A DNA stretch of 64,000 nucleotides, taken from NCBI RefSeq assembly GCF_029867415.1, contig NC_081183.1:18472404-18536403 (forward strand). Reading direction: 5' to 3'. Positions within the stretch are counted from its first letter, which is position 1, and each line of letters begins with the position of its first letter. Source of the DNA: Vicia villosa (taxonomy: Eukaryota; Streptophyta; Magnoliopsida; Fabales; Fabaceae). Positions 20,874-33,408 of this stretch are shown here, one piece after another. The position numbers and the translations under genes were made by a program. Under the pieces are notes generated by a model that ran no database searches, was not told the DNA's origin, and saw only the letters and a program-made list of their open reading frames with translations.

Positions 20874-22782
20874 ATGTTTTTATTGAGTATTTGTATTATG
20901 GATTTGTATCTCATTCGTAATTATAATTTATAACTTTTATCAATTATAATTTATATATTTATATATAATGTCAAAATTTTAATTAAGTGGTATATTTTAT
21001 TTAGATGGTATAGATGATTTATGTATGTTTTGCTTGAGAATTATATTTTATTTTGACGGTATAGATAATTTAGATATGTCTTGAGAATTATATTTTATTT
21101 TGATGGTATAGATAATTTATATAATTTAGGCATGCTTTGTGTTTTTTATGAAGATATAAGTAGTTTCTCTAATAATACTGGTAAAGTGGATGAACGCCAC
21201 CATATGGAGCAAGTGGAGGAGAAACTACAAAATGATGAAAGTTAAAATAAGCTCAATTGTATGATATTTAAACAATATGCAAGCATTTGGTATTAAGTTT
21301 AAAATAAATTTATGTCAAAAAAAGTTTAAAATAAATTATGTTTGGTGGAATCTTTCATTAGCCTTAATGAAATGGAGAAAATTTTATATGAAAAAAAAAG
21401 TGATAGTTATTGGCTATTTTATTATTTTTTTTATGTATATGTAAAAGTCATTTTTTTTATTACTCGTAGATTTTTTGAAGAAAAAAATAGTTTTTCTTAA
21501 ATATATTATTATTTGCACGAAATCAGTTGTTTTTAATTAAGTTTAACTTGGTGATATAAATATATGTAATTATTTTTTCATATTACATAACTTAATACTA
21601 ATAATGACCATTCATTTTTTTTAAAATTAAGTAAATAATAACTATTAACTCATTAATTGTATTAATCAGTTTTTTAATTAATAAATTAATCAGTTACAAC
21701 TTTGATTGTTCAGTGTTTATATACCAAAACTTTTTTTGAACAAAAGTTAAAATGCTAAATTAATTTCAAGAAAATACAGTTATAATTTATTAATAAAATC
21801 AATATTTTGGTTGAACAGTAGTTCAAAATATCAATTTTATTTATATTTAATTTTTTGAACAATATCTATAAACTTTAAAAATTATTAGTTTATAATTTTC
21901 TTATGACGAGCTCATTGAGTTAAGTTTTAGAATTTTTATTTACAACAATCTAGACTTATGGATGGTTAATATCATAATGTCCATTTTATAATTTTTTATT
22001 AATAATATATTAATACTTAATTATTTTAAAACATTATTACTAAATGGAAGAATACTTAATTATTTTAAAATAGGTTTTTATTTCCTATTTAACTAACTTA
22101 ATTAATATTTTTAATTAATAAATAATTTTATTTTTAATTGATGAAAAATAATTAGTTTCTACTCTCAATTTAAATTTATAAATACATAACATATTGTTAC
22201 TATAAAAAAAATAAAGGACATATGCAACTGTTGCGTATATAAACAAATACGTATTCAAAAATAATAGAATATAAAAAATATGGTACAATAAATAAAAAAT
22301 AAAAAGACAAAGCCTAATTTTCTTTGGAACTGACATTATAATTTTTAAATGATATTCATCCATATATGTACTTATAATAAATGAATATATTAAATGTTAA
22401 CTAATCTCTTCCTATATGTACTATGATTCAAATGTTTACTAAATAATTTATAATTCAAATGAATTATTATTACAAGTTCTAATAAATATAAATATATAAA
22501 ATTTAAAAGGTTACACTAATATATTAAATATGTTTAAAAAATTTATATGAGCAATTTTATGGACAAATATTATAGATAATTCAAATGAATTAAATATTAT
22601 GGAATTGGCAAATAATATTAATCATTTTTATAAAATTAACGGGTCAGAAGATTGGGCACATACACTCAAATCCTTTTTTTTAAATGAAAATTGGAATAAG
22701 CATCTTATTATTTAACTTTCCGTGATATATGATTTTTTTGACTATTCAATTCTCTTTGGAGAATATCTATTAGACTGAAAAC
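20874..22782. other. AT-rich intergenic sequence
   Basis: This contains three imperfect ~50-base repeats around ATGGTATAGATAATTTAT (about 21000-21125). A short coding-like stretch at 21162-21243 reads (in part) GKVDERHHMEQVEEKL before a stop. Otherwise it is AT-rich with no gene. Confidence 0.45.
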
Positions 22783-24859
22783 TGTAACACCCCACACATA
22801 TATATCTAGAATAATATGCATAAAGTATTAAATATGGTTCATAAGACAACAATTACATAATGTTTGCAGCGGAAATAGAAGTACACGAATACATAAGCCG
22901 AATGTATCATGGCCAAAATATAAGTACACCATATCAGTACATATCCAAAATACAGTAGATAGTAAGCACGATAAGGAACTAAAAGGATCATCCAAGCATC
23001 GCCAAAAGGTCTAATCCATCTTTCCCTTACCGCGATCTTGCCTCGAGCCACCTGCAAAAATATAATTGGAATGGGATGAGATTACTAAATCTCAGTGAGT
23101 CCGCCTATCCTATTAGTCCACTCGGATCTATAGGGATCATACAAAATAATGAACGAATCCACCATGGATTCGGGGTTATTCTCACTTCCGGTACAAATAC
23201 GGAGTAAACAAAGTGACTCGTCCACCATTGGACTTGCCTCAAACAAATACACACTATATAGCAAGCAAGTATGCAAACCCGTATCCACACACGGGGAATC
23301 CAGAAGTGTAACAACCTAGGCTAGATTATGGAATAAATGCATCCTCGATGAGTAACCTCCTGCCTATATGTCAAGGGACTTGTACAAGCACACTGCAAGA
23401 TGGTTAAACAGGTTCGCACAAGCCTAAATGGTCGCGAGATGACTTTTGCCTAAATGGCGTCATTGTTCCGTTAACCTTCTTCACACTAGTGAGTTACGCC
23501 GAGTACAAACCGCCACCTTGACGCCTGAGCCCATCGGGGGAAAGCCTAGTATTAGTCTACGTGACTTTACTAGAGGTGAGTTACCTCATTATGCATTAGC
23601 CTACATAGCCGCATAACCCCACCATACCGAGCACGCAAGTGTGTTAACGCCACGTGAGTAAAACCCCTTACGAAAACTCCCGAGCACACTGCAACGGTAG
23701 CTCAGATGCACACCATATCGAACAATACACATGAACGGGTTATTCCATTGGACTACACGGTCCGGGAGGGCTCATAGACTACATAGTCGGAGCAGCGTCC
23801 CAATCTAACTTTCCGGCCACTTCGATTCAAGCATACGAAAATATGACATAATGTCAAAATCACATACAAAGCAATCAATCCAATCGTTTAACCAAAACGA
23901 CGGGGTTTTCATATTTCCAGCATAGTACATAATGACATAACACAGCTATCAAGAATAATGCTGAAAATTCGGTCTAAATATACATACTTCACATGTTATC
24001 AGTGTCGCACTTAACTGAAGGTGCGTCAGATATATCGAAAAATATTATTTAGACACTAAGGCTAATTTTCCTAGATAGTACACTTAATTAGCTTTCTAAC
24101 GATATGTGGTACGCGTCAAACGGACACACGAAACGGGAGATATGAATTTCCCAAGATTGCTGAATTTTCCCATTTCACCTAGTGTAACCGGTTACACCAG
24201 AACCCGTAACCGGTTACGGACACGCAAAATGCCCAGATTTCCCAATTTTTAACAGCGTAACCGGTTACACCAAAACCCGTAACTGGTTACACTGTACCAG
24301 AATCATTTTTCTGCGTTTTATGAGTTCTAAACCAGTCCCAATGTCTTGTAATTGATTCCTTGCATCCACAATACAGTCCAAACGAAATTGTATCACACAA
24401 ATGCATTTTGAAACATCAGTAAACAAGGATTATAGCAGAGTTAACATGATTAGAATTATTGATTCACTCATAATCCCTAAACCCCAATTGGAACCCACAT
24501 GCAAAAACCCCATGGTTACTAACTAGGGACTCACCTTTAGAGATGAAGGAGATGATGATGAAGCTGTAGCAAGATGGAGATGATGATAGGAGCAAGGGTT
24601 GGACAGAAATGCTGCATGCAAGGATGGGAAATGTCCAAACAAATTCTGGTTTTGTGTTCAATTGCTTAGAATGTCACAAAGAACCAAACAAGTCCTTAAT
24701 CTCATTTAAGTGGGAAATGTCAATACTGCCCTCGCTCTTACTAATTGGCATTATTTATGTGATAGACCTATTAGCAAAAGTGTGTATCATACTTGTCCAT
24801 TACTTACATCAATTTAATTTAGAATTGGTAATTGGACAATTATAATACCGGGTATTACA
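22783..24859 (-). repeat. 3' LTR of a Tekay-like chromovirus (Ty3/gypsy)
   Basis: The plus strand runs TGTAACACCCC ... GGTATTACA, i.e. TGTAATACC ... GGTGTTACA on the minus strand, 2,077 bp with TG...CA ends. It is preceded on the minus strand by a polypurine tract and the end of pol. The other LTR and the rest of the element are absent; the dioxygenase array starts about 140 bases to the right. Confidence 0.8.
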
Positions 24860-24874
24860 TTCTTCCCCCTTAAA
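24860..24874 (-). promoter_or_regulatory. Polypurine tract of the Tekay-like element
   Basis: The minus strand reads TTAAGGGGGAAGAA directly before the LTR start TGTAATACC. Upstream is the GAATTCGAGGACGAATTC segment common in chromovirus tails. Confidence 0.75.
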
Positions 24875-24900
24875 TAGAATTCGTCCTCGAATTCAAAAAC

Positions 24901-25000
24901 TTACCAAAATAAGTGAGGATAGGATTCCCGCATCTCTGACTCAAGCTCCCAAGTAGCTTCCTCAGGACGCGTCTCATCCCACATCACCTTCACGATAGGT
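24901..25000 (-). pseudogene. Chromovirus pol C-terminus fragment
   Basis: The minus-strand frame reads PIVKVMWDETRPEEATWELE and ends ESYPHLFW before TAA at 24901-24903. This matches the end of Tekay/Del-type integrase (VKVLW...EEATWE). It is cut at about 25000, where the dioxygenase repeat unit begins. Confidence 0.75.
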
Positions 25001-25331
25001 ATCGAGACATAGAAATGTACGAAGAATGATAGCTACTATGAAAGAATTCAAATGAATATTTTTTTATTTTGAAAGATTAATTACTTAAGGTTTAATTATA
25101 TGATTAGTCTTTACAAATATATCATTTTTTGATATTATCAATACAAATTTTTGTGTTTGAATTTTGTGTAATTTTCTTTTACTTTTTGTGCTTTGTTCTT
25201 TTATTTTAAGGTAAAGAACTATTTTAGTATTTTAGTTCCTCACAAAAGTTGGAGAGGTCAAATAAATTCATAAATAAAAAATAGTATCTATTTAATTTTT
25301 TGCTAAATTTAATCAAGTCATATTAGTCCTT

Positions 25332-26502
25332 ATGTCAAAAATATACATACAACCCATAAACAACAGAATCAACAAACTAAACTCAAAACCATGTGAAATT
25401 CAACCTATTGATTTATCAAAACTCAATGGGCCAGAACATGAAAAAGTGGTGGATGAAATTGTTAGAGCTGCTGAGACACTTGGATTCTTTCAAGTAGTGA
25501 ATCATTGTGTTCCTCCCGAGTTGTTGGAATCACTTAAAGATTCAACACACTCTTTCTTCAACTTGCCACCAGAGGAGAAAGTTATTTACCGCAATAGTGC
25601 GAGTAATACGAGATATAAAACTAGCTTTGTACCTGAGTTAGAAAAAGTGTTGGAATGGAAAGATTATATCAATATGGTTTATAGTTGTGATGAAGATGCT
25701 CTTCAACATTGGCCTAATATATGCAAGTAAGTCCAATCTAATATAGCATACATATTAGACATTATAGGTTTTGTTGAATTATTTATTTCTCTCAATTTGC
25801 AGGGAATTTGCACTTGAATATTTGAAGTTATCATCCAAGATAGCGAGAGACTTATTAAAAATATTAATTGATAAACTTGGAGTGAAACTAGATGAGTCAA
25901 AAATGGAGAGTCTTATTGGTACGAAGATGGTTAACATGAACTACTATCCAGCATGTCCAAATCCAGAACTCACCGCCGGTACAGTGCGTCACTCAGACTC
26001 AGGAACTATCACAATTCTTCTTCAAGATGGAATTGGTGGATTGCATGTTAAATCGGAAGATGAGAGTAATGATGAAAAAGAAGTGTGGCTTGAAATTCCT
26101 CCAATCCAGGAAGCTTTAGTCATCAATGTTGGTGATGCTTTAGAGGTTTGATATATCTTTAAATCAAAAAATACGACATAGTTAAAATCTTAAAATTGTA
26201 CTAATGTACTTTGCATCATAACTAATAATCCTTTTGTATTTTACTTGAAGGTACTTAGCAATGGAAAATATAAAAGTGCTGAACATAGAGTACTGACAAC
26301 TTCCACACAATCAAGAGTATCAGTTCCAATGTTCAGTCTTCCTATGTTTACTGAGAGGATTGGCCCATTTCCAGAATTGGTGAAGAAAGATGGATTTGCT
26401 GGTTATAGAGATGTCTTGTGGCAGGATTATATGGACAACTACTTTAGGAGTTCTCATGATGGAAAAAAGACTCTTGATTTTGCAAAAATCAACTCTACTT
26501 AA
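25332..26502 (+). CDS. 2-oxoglutarate/Fe(II) dioxygenase, copy 1, N-terminally truncated
   Basis: Exons are 25332-25726, 25803-26145 and 26251-26502 (329 residues). It is identical to copies 2-4 apart from a few residues (T for A in DSTHSFF, F for V in EFALEYL) and the loss of the first 34 residues. A 280-base deletion joins CCTTATGTCA to AAAATATAC; this removed the TATA box, leader and old start, and created a new ATG in frame (MSKIYIQP). The Fe(II) ligands and the 2-oxoglutarate-binding RVS are retained. Without its core promoter, expression is doubtful, though about 330 bases of the farther upstream sequence remain. Probably a dying copy, but not broken in frame. Confidence 0.75.
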
Positions 26503-26588
26503 TAATTCTATAAAAGAGAGTATGAAGTATGTGTTTAATTTTTTAAATGAGTTTTAATTTAGAAGTCAGTGGACAAATAAAAAGTTCT

Positions 26589-26871
26589 TGTAGTGGAAAG
26601 GCCAAGAGGTTAGTGGTCTTTTAATAGAACTCAGTTGCATCTTAATTCCTAGAATAGTAGTATCTTGGGTCTTTATAAAGACTTTGTTGTATTTTCATTT
26701 CAATAAGCAAGAGAGCAATATATAAAGTAGTATTTATATCAACAAATTGGCATTAGAGCTAATGGCGAACGTGATGAGTGAAATGCCACTACCACGACTA
26801 ACAACGTCTAACTACGAAAACTGGAGTATTCAAATGAACGCTCGTCTTGGATTTTTAGATAAGTGGGAGGT
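26589..26871 (+). mobile_element. Copia LTR-PBS-gag fragment in unit 1
   Basis: Same arrangement as in unit 2 (30676-30958): short LTR 26589-26744, a PBS-like site, then a gag start from 26762 cut at 26871. Confidence 0.55.
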
Positions 26872-27600
26872 TGTAACACCCATCTAAACCCACATATATA
26901 ATTCGCATAAATTCTAATGATTAAATTAACACGAATCACAAACTAGAGTGTCACCTAGATAAAAACTTCATAATAAAACGTCCTGCTCTGTAACACGGGT
27001 TTTCAAATTGTCAAAACAAAATACTTCTTCAATGACAACAATTGTAATTCAAATTCTCATAGCGGAATTCATATTTCAAAACATCTTAAATACCACAACA
27101 GATAGTTCAGATCTCAACAATTAAAAGAATGACATTTTTCCAATTAAATGACCCCAACCCCGATGTTACGTAAGAGAGCAAGACCATCTTTATTCCAAAT
27201 AAAGCGCTAAAAGATTTCATGAAACTATCCTCCAAACACCAACGAACTATTCTTGATTACTTGCGCGTTACCCACGTGGAGGTAACATTCAAACAGAAAG
27301 GGTGAGTAATTCATAGTCATTATAAAAGACATAAGGGAGAAATATAGTAGTTATACAATAGGCATCATTAATTATACATATACTAACGCATGTGTATCCT
27401 CATACTTCACATATTTACTCACACCTGCACATCATCATCTACTCACAACATCATCACATAATTCAGTCACATTCCTTAATTAAATCTCACTTATTCACGA
27501 ATTGTCAAACATCACGCAATCAAAAATTATGCAATGTCACAAAGAATGCAATGCTACATGTCATACACCAAATTTGACCGCCTCGAGCATCAACAATTTA
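26872..27600 (-). mobile_element. Ty3/gypsy LTR fragment in unit 1
   Basis: It begins TGTAACACCC on the plus strand, i.e. an LTR end on the minus strand, and resembles the chromovirus LTR at 22783. The far end is indistinct, and about 600 bases of plain AT-rich sequence follow. Confidence 0.45.
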
Positions 27601-28194
27601 TTTTCCTTTCCTCTGTGCATTTAAATTAAATTTGTAGGGTGCATATTTAAAAGAATTATGATTTGCTTCAAATATTCAAAATAATTGTTGCTTATGAGAT
27701 GCATATTTAAGTTGTTAAATAGAGAGGTGTATTTAAAAACAAGTATGTATATAATTGGGCTTAGTAATATAAAATGAGGGTGAGTTTATTTATTTGGGTC
27801 TGGGAAGAAATCTAAGAGGGTGTATCTATCAGTGGGCTTAACATTCTAAGATTGTCACCCAATATTAGGTTAAATTAAAATATTATTTTGAAGTTTAATA
27901 AATCCTAAACAAATAGTCATTTCTTATTATTATTACTAATATTATCAATAATTATGTTCTTATCATGTTGCAGTATTTTACAAATCTAACTATTTTGCTA
28001 AATATCATTGTTATTAATCTAACCATTATAAATTAATATTTAACAAATGTTATTATAAAAGTATTGACTGCAGTCAACAATATTGATTTTTTTGACTTTC
28101 ATATGTAGATTATTTTAAGAAGGGGCACATGAGTTATGTCATTTATGGCCATATACATTGGATTCTTAAGACAAAAAAATATTGTTGTTAAGGC

Positions 28195-28725
28195 AGACGG
28201 TGCAAAAAACAAAAACAAAAAATTTTTTTGGTAAATGAGAATGGTCCTACAAACAAAAAATAATATTGGTAAATGAGAATGGTCCTACAAACAAAAATAA
28301 AAAATAATATTGGAAAATGAGAATGGTGAAACAAACAAAAACAAAAAAATTATATTGAGAAATAAGAATGGTGCAACAAACAAAAACAAAAAACAATATT
28401 GGAGAATGAGAATGGTGCAACAAACAAAAACAAAAAACAATATTGGGGAATGAGAATGGTGCAACAAACAAAAACAAAAAGTAATATTGGTAAATGAGAA
28501 TGGTCCTACAAACAAAAACAAAAAGTAATATTGGTAAATGAGAATGGTCCTACAAACAAAAATAAAAAATAATATTGGAAAATGAGAATGGTGAAACAAA
28601 CAAAAACAAAAAAATAATATTGGGAAATAAGAATGGTGCAACAAACAAAATCAAAAAACAATATTGGGGAATGAGAATGGTGCAACAAACAAAAACAAAA
28701 AATAATATTGGAAAATGAGAGTGGA
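28195..28725. repeat. 44-bp minisatellite, unit 1
   Basis: About twelve copies of a 44-45 base unit built on AATATTGG.AAATGAGAATGG and CAAACAAAAACAAAAA. The reverse strand reads as long phenylalanine-rich frames that are artefacts of the repeat. Confidence 0.9.
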
Positions 28726-29226
28726 TGAGGATGTCGTATATTTGGCCATAGTAATTTGGGGAGAAAGAAAATCTAATTCTTTTATAGGTGAAGAGAAGAT
28801 GAGATAGTATCGAGACATTGAAAGGTACGAAGAATGATAGCTACTATGAAAGTATTCAAATGAATATTTTTTATTTTGAAAGATTAATTACTTAAGGTTT
28901 AATTATGTGATTAGTCTTTACAAATATATCATTTTTTGATATTATCAATACAAATTTTTGTGTTTGAATTTTGTGTAATTTTCTTTTACTTTTTGTGCTT
29001 TGTTCTTTTATTTTAAGGTAAAGAACTATTTTAGTATTTTAGTTCCTCGCAAAAATTGGAGAGGTCAAATAAATTCATAAATAAAAAATAGTATCTATTT
29101 AATTTTTTGCTAAATTTAATCAAGTCGTATTAGTCCTTATGTCAATATATTTGTAAACCGTTTTTTTTTCTTACTTTTTAACCGTGGCTGAACTCCTTAT
29201 GTGTATTATTTTTCACTTACGAAGAC

Positions 29227-29234
29227 TTATAAAA
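29227..29234 (+). promoter_or_regulatory. TATA box of dioxygenase copy 2
   Basis: TTATAAAA lies 96 bases before the ATG at 29323. It is conserved in copies 3 and 4 and deleted in copy 1. Confidence 0.6.
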
Positions 29235-29322
29235 GCATATCACTCATGTTACATTCGTTAATAAGTTTCCTTCTTTCACAACAATTTCCTCTTAATCCAA
29301 GCATAAAAAATTGCACACTTTC

Positions 29323-30589
29323 ATGGCACAAATTTCCAACTCCTCAGATTCATTGTACAACTTTGTTGTAAGAGATGGAAATGGGATCAAAGGTTTAGTT
29401 GACTCAGGTTTATCAGAGGTTCCAAAAATATACATACAACCCATAAACAACAGAATCAACAAACTAAACTCAAAACCATGTGAAATTCAACCTATTGATT
29501 TATCAAAACTCAATGGGCCAGAACATGAAAAAGTGGTGGATGAAATTGTTAGAGCTGCTGAGACACTTGGATTCTTTCAAGTAGTGAATCATTGTGTTCC
29601 TCCCGAGTTGTTGGAATCACTTAAAGATTCAGCACACTCTTTCTTCAACTTGCCACCAGAGGAGAAAGTTATTTACCGCAATAGTGCGAGTAATACGAGA
29701 TATAAAACTAGCTTTGTACCTGAGTTAGAAAAAGTGTTGGAATGGAAAGATTATATCAATATGGTTTATAGTTGTGATGAAGATGCTCTTCAACATTGGC
29801 CTAATATATGCAAGTAAGTCCAATCTAATATAGCATACATATTAGACATTATAGGTTTTGTTGAATTATTTATTTCTCTCAATTTGCAGGGAAGTTGCAC
29901 TTGAATATTTGAAGTTATCATCCAAGATAGCGAGAGACTTATTAAAAATATTAATTGATAAACTTGGAGTGAAACTAGATGAGTCAAAAATGGAGAGTCT
30001 TATTGGTACGAAGATGGTTAACATGAACTACTATCCAGCATGTCCAAATCCAGAACTCACCGCCGGTACAGTGCGTCACTCAGACTCAGGAACTATCACA
30101 ATTCTTCTTCAAGATGGAATTGGTGGATTGCATGTTAAATCGGAAGATGAGAGTAATGATGAAAAAGAAGTGTGGCTTGAAATTCCTCCAATCCAGGAAG
30201 CTTTAGTCATCAATGTTGGTGATGCTTTAGAGGTTTGATATATCTTTAAATCAAAAAATACGACATAGTTAAAATCTTAAAATTGTACTAATGTACTTTG
30301 CATCATAACTAATAATCCTTTTGTATTTTACTTGAAGGTACTTAGCAATGGAAAATATAAAAGTGCTGAACATAGAGTACTGACAACTTCCACACAATCA
30401 AGAGTATCAGTTCCAATGTTCAGTCTTCCTATGTTTACTGAGAGGATTGGCCCATTTCCAGAATTGGTGAAGAAAGATGGATTTGCTGGTTATAGAGATG
30501 TCTTGTGGCAGGATTATATGGACAACTACTTTAGGAGTTCTCATGATGGAAAAAAGACTCTTGATTTTGCAAAAATCAACTCTACTTAA
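29323..30589 (+). CDS. 2-oxoglutarate/Fe(II) dioxygenase, copy 2 (feruloyl-CoA 6'-hydroxylase / scopoletin 8-hydroxylase type)
   Basis: Exons 29323-29813, 29890-30232 and 30338-30589 have GT/AG borders and give 361 residues, the usual length for this family. DIOX_N (about 55-165) contains the GFFQVVNH motif. The catalytic domain has NYYPACPNP (210-218), Fe(II) ligands H227, D229 and H290, and the 2-oxoglutarate pair R300/S302 (RVS). The start is ATG 29323 (MAQISNSSDS); a TTG four codons upstream in the same frame is not a plausible start. The closest family I recognise is the cytosolic feruloyl-CoA 6'-hydroxylase (first step to scopoletin) and the related scopoletin 8-hydroxylase. The exact substrate cannot be read from sequence. 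Confidence 0.88.
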
Positions 30590-30675
30590 TAATTCTATAA
30601 AAGAGAGTATGAAGTATGTGTTTAATTTTTTAAATGAGTTTTAATTTAGAAGTCAGTGGACAAATAAAAAGTTCT

Positions 30676-30958
30676 TGTAGTGGAAAGGCCAAGAGGTTAG
30701 TGGTCTTTTAATAGAACTCAGTTGCATCTTAATTCCTAGAATAGTAGTATCTTGGGTCTTTATAAAGACTTTGTTGTATTTTCATTTCAATAAGCAAGAG
30801 AGCAATATATAAAGTAGTATTTATATCAACAAATTGGCATTAGAGCTAATGGCGAACGTGATGAGTGAAATGCCACTACCACGACTAACAACGTCTAACT
30901 ACGAAAACTGGAGTATTCAAATGAACGCTCGTCTTGGATTTTTAGATAAGTGGGAGGT
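30676..30958 (+). mobile_element. Copia LTR-PBS-gag fragment in unit 2
   Basis: A short LTR-like segment (30676-30831, TGTAGTGG ... ATCAACA) is followed by TTGGCATTAGAGCT, close to the tRNA-Met primer site. An ATG at 30849 then opens a Copia gag start (MANVMSEMPLPRLTTSNYEN, then WSIQMNARLG). Gag is cut at 30958 by the next LTR fragment. It sits just after the dioxygenase stop and may supply its transcript end. Confidence 0.6.
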
Positions 30959-31686
30959 TGTAACACCCATCTAAACGCACATATATAATTCGCATAAATT
31001 CTAATAATTAAATTAACACGAATCACAAACTAGAGTGTCACCTTGATAAGAACTTCATAATAAAACGTCCTGCTCTGTAACACGGGTTTTCAAATTGTCA
31101 AAACAAAATACTTCTTCAATGACAACAATTGAAATTCAAATTCTCATAGCGGAATTCATATTTCAAAACATCTTAAATACCACAACAGATAGTTCGATCT
31201 CAACAATTAAAAGAATGACATTGTTCCAATTAAATGACCCCAACCCCGATGTTACGTAAGAGAGCAAGACCATCTTTATTCCAAATAAAGCGCTAAAAGA
31301 TTTCATGAAACTATCCTCCAAACACCAACGAACTATTCTTGATTACTTGCGCGTTACCCACGTGGAGGTAACATTCAAACAGAAAGGGTGAGTAATTCAT
31401 AGTCATTATAGAAGACATAAGGGAGAAATATAGTAGTTATACAATAGGCATCATTAATTATACATATACTAACGCATGTGTATCCTCATACTTCACATAT
31501 TTACTCACACCTGCACATCATCATCTACTCACAACATCATCACATAATTCAGTCACATTCCTTAATTAAATCTCACTTATTCACGAATTGTCAAACATCA
31601 CGCAATCAAAAATTATGCAATGTCACAAAGAATGCAATGCTACATGTCATACACCAAATTTGACCGCCTCGAGCATCAACAATTTA
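30959..31686 (-). mobile_element. Ty3/gypsy LTR fragment in unit 2
   Basis: It starts TGTAACACCC directly inside the Copia gag fragment, so it inserted there later. The other end is truncated. About 600 bases of AT-rich sequence without features follow. Confidence 0.45.
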
Positions 31687-32280
31687 TTTTCCTTTCCTCT
31701 GTGCATTTAAATTAAATTTGTAGGGTGCATATTTAAAAGAATTATGATTTGCTTCAAATATTCAAAATAATTGTTGCTTATGAGATGCATATTTAAGTTG
31801 TTAAATAGAGAGGTGTATTTAAAAACAAGTATGTATATAATTGGGCTTAGTAATATAAAATGAGGGTGAGTTTATTTATTTGGGTCTGGGAAGAAATCTA
31901 AGAGGGTGTATCTATCAGTGGGCTTAACATTCTAAGATTGTCACCCAATATTAGGTTAAATTATAATATTATTTTGAAGTTTAATAAATCCTAAACAAAT
32001 AGTCATTTCTTATTATTATTACTAATATTATCAATAATTATGTTCTTATCATGTTGCAGTATTTTACAAATCTAACTATTTTGCTAAATATCATTGTTAT
32101 TAATCTAACCATTATAAATTAATATTTAACAAATGTTATTATAAAAGTATTGACTGCAGTCAACAATATTGATTTTTTTGACTTTCATATGTAGATTATT
32201 TTAAGAAGGGGCACATGAGTTATGTCATTTATGGCCATATACATTGGATTCTTAAGACAAAAAAATATTGTTGTTAAGGC

Positions 32281-32811
32281 AGACGGTGCAAAAAACAAAA
32301 ACAAAAAATTTTTTTGGTAAATGAGAATGGTCCTACAAACAAAAAATAATATTGGTAAATGAGAATGGTCCTACAAACAAAAATAAAAAATAATATTGGA
32401 AAATGAGAATGGTGAAACAAACAAAAACAAAAAAATTATATTGAGAAATAAGAATGGTGCAACAAACAAAAACAAAAAACAATATTGGAGAATGAGAATG
32501 GTGCAACAAACAAAAACAAAAAACAATATTGGGGAATGAGAATGGTGCAACAAACAAAAACAAAAAGTAATATTGGTAAATGAGAATGGTCCTACAAACA
32601 AAAACAAAAAGTAATATTGGTAAATGAGAATGGTCCTACAAACAAAAATAAAAAATAATATTGGAAAATGAGAATGGTGAAACAAACAAAAACAAAAAAA
32701 TAATATTGGGAAATAAGAATGGTGCAACAAACAAAATCAAAAAACAATATTGGGGAATGAGAATGGTGCAACAAACAAAAACAAAAAATAATATTGGAAA
32801 ATGAGAGTGGA
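32281..32811. repeat. 44-bp minisatellite, unit 2
   Basis: Same twelve-copy block as in unit 1, with the same internal variants in the same order. The block was therefore copied whole with the unit rather than expanding separately. Confidence 0.9.
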
Positions 32812-33312
32812 TGAGGATGTCGTATATTTGGCCATAGTAATTTGGGGAGAAAGAAAATCTAATTCTTTTATAGGTGAAGAGAAGATGAGATAGTATCGAG
32901 ACATTGAAAGGTACGAAGAATGATAGCTACTATGAAAGTATTCAAATGAATATTTTTTATTTTGAAAGATTAATTACTTAAGGTTTAATTATGTGATTAG
33001 TCTTTACAAATATATCATTTTTTGATATTATCAATACAAATTTTTGTGTTTGAATTTTGTGTAATTTTCTTTTACTTTTTGTGCTTTGTTCTTTTATTTT
33101 AAGGTAAAGAACTATTTTAGTATTTTAGTTCCTCGCAAAAATTGGAGAGGTCAAATAAATTCATAAATAAAAAATAGTATCTATTTAATTTTTTGCTAAA
33201 TTTAATCAAGTCGTATTAGTCCTTATGTCAATATATTTTTAAACCGTTTTTTTTTCTTACTTTTTAACCGTGGCTGAACTCCTTATGTGTATTATTTTTC
33301 ACTTACGAAGAC

Positions 33313-33320
33313 TTATAAAA
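33313..33320 (+). promoter_or_regulatory. TATA box of dioxygenase copy 3
   Basis: TTATAAAA, 96 bases before the ATG, as in copy 2. Confidence 0.6.
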
Positions 33321-33408
33321 GCATATCACTCATGTTACATTCGTTAATAAGTTTCCTTCTTTCACAACAATTTCCTCTTAATCCAAGCATAAAAAATTGC
33401 ACACTTTC

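Larger units (their letters stand above)
25000..28807 (+). repeat. Dioxygenase tandem unit 1
   Basis: This starts at TATCGAGACAT, the same phase as the other units. It is 280 bases shorter than units 2-4 because of one deletion over the promoter and first codons. It differs from them by scattered substitutions and is the most diverged copy. It abuts the chromovirus pol fragment. Confidence 0.9.
28808..32893 (+). repeat. Dioxygenase tandem unit 2 (4,086 bp)
   Basis: A complete unit: promoter and gene (28808-30589), Copia fragment, Ty3 LTR fragment, AT-rich filler, minisatellite. It is almost base-for-base identical to unit 3. Confidence 0.95.

Noticed and set aside
21162..21243. Short coding-like stretch (GKVDERHHMEQVEEKL)
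   Set aside because: Too short and isolated to call a gene; possible exon relic only.
22115..22363. 82-codon minus-strand frame
   Set aside because: AT-rich, Tyr/Ile/Phe-rich chance frame without homology.
28247..28688. Long minus-strand phenylalanine-rich frames over the minisatellite, also in units 2 and 3
   Set aside because: They are products of the 44-bp repeat; composition and periodicity explain them.
29311..29322. Upstream start of the dioxygenase (MHTF before MAQIS)
   Set aside because: The first codon is TTG, not ATG; ATG 29323 matches the family start.
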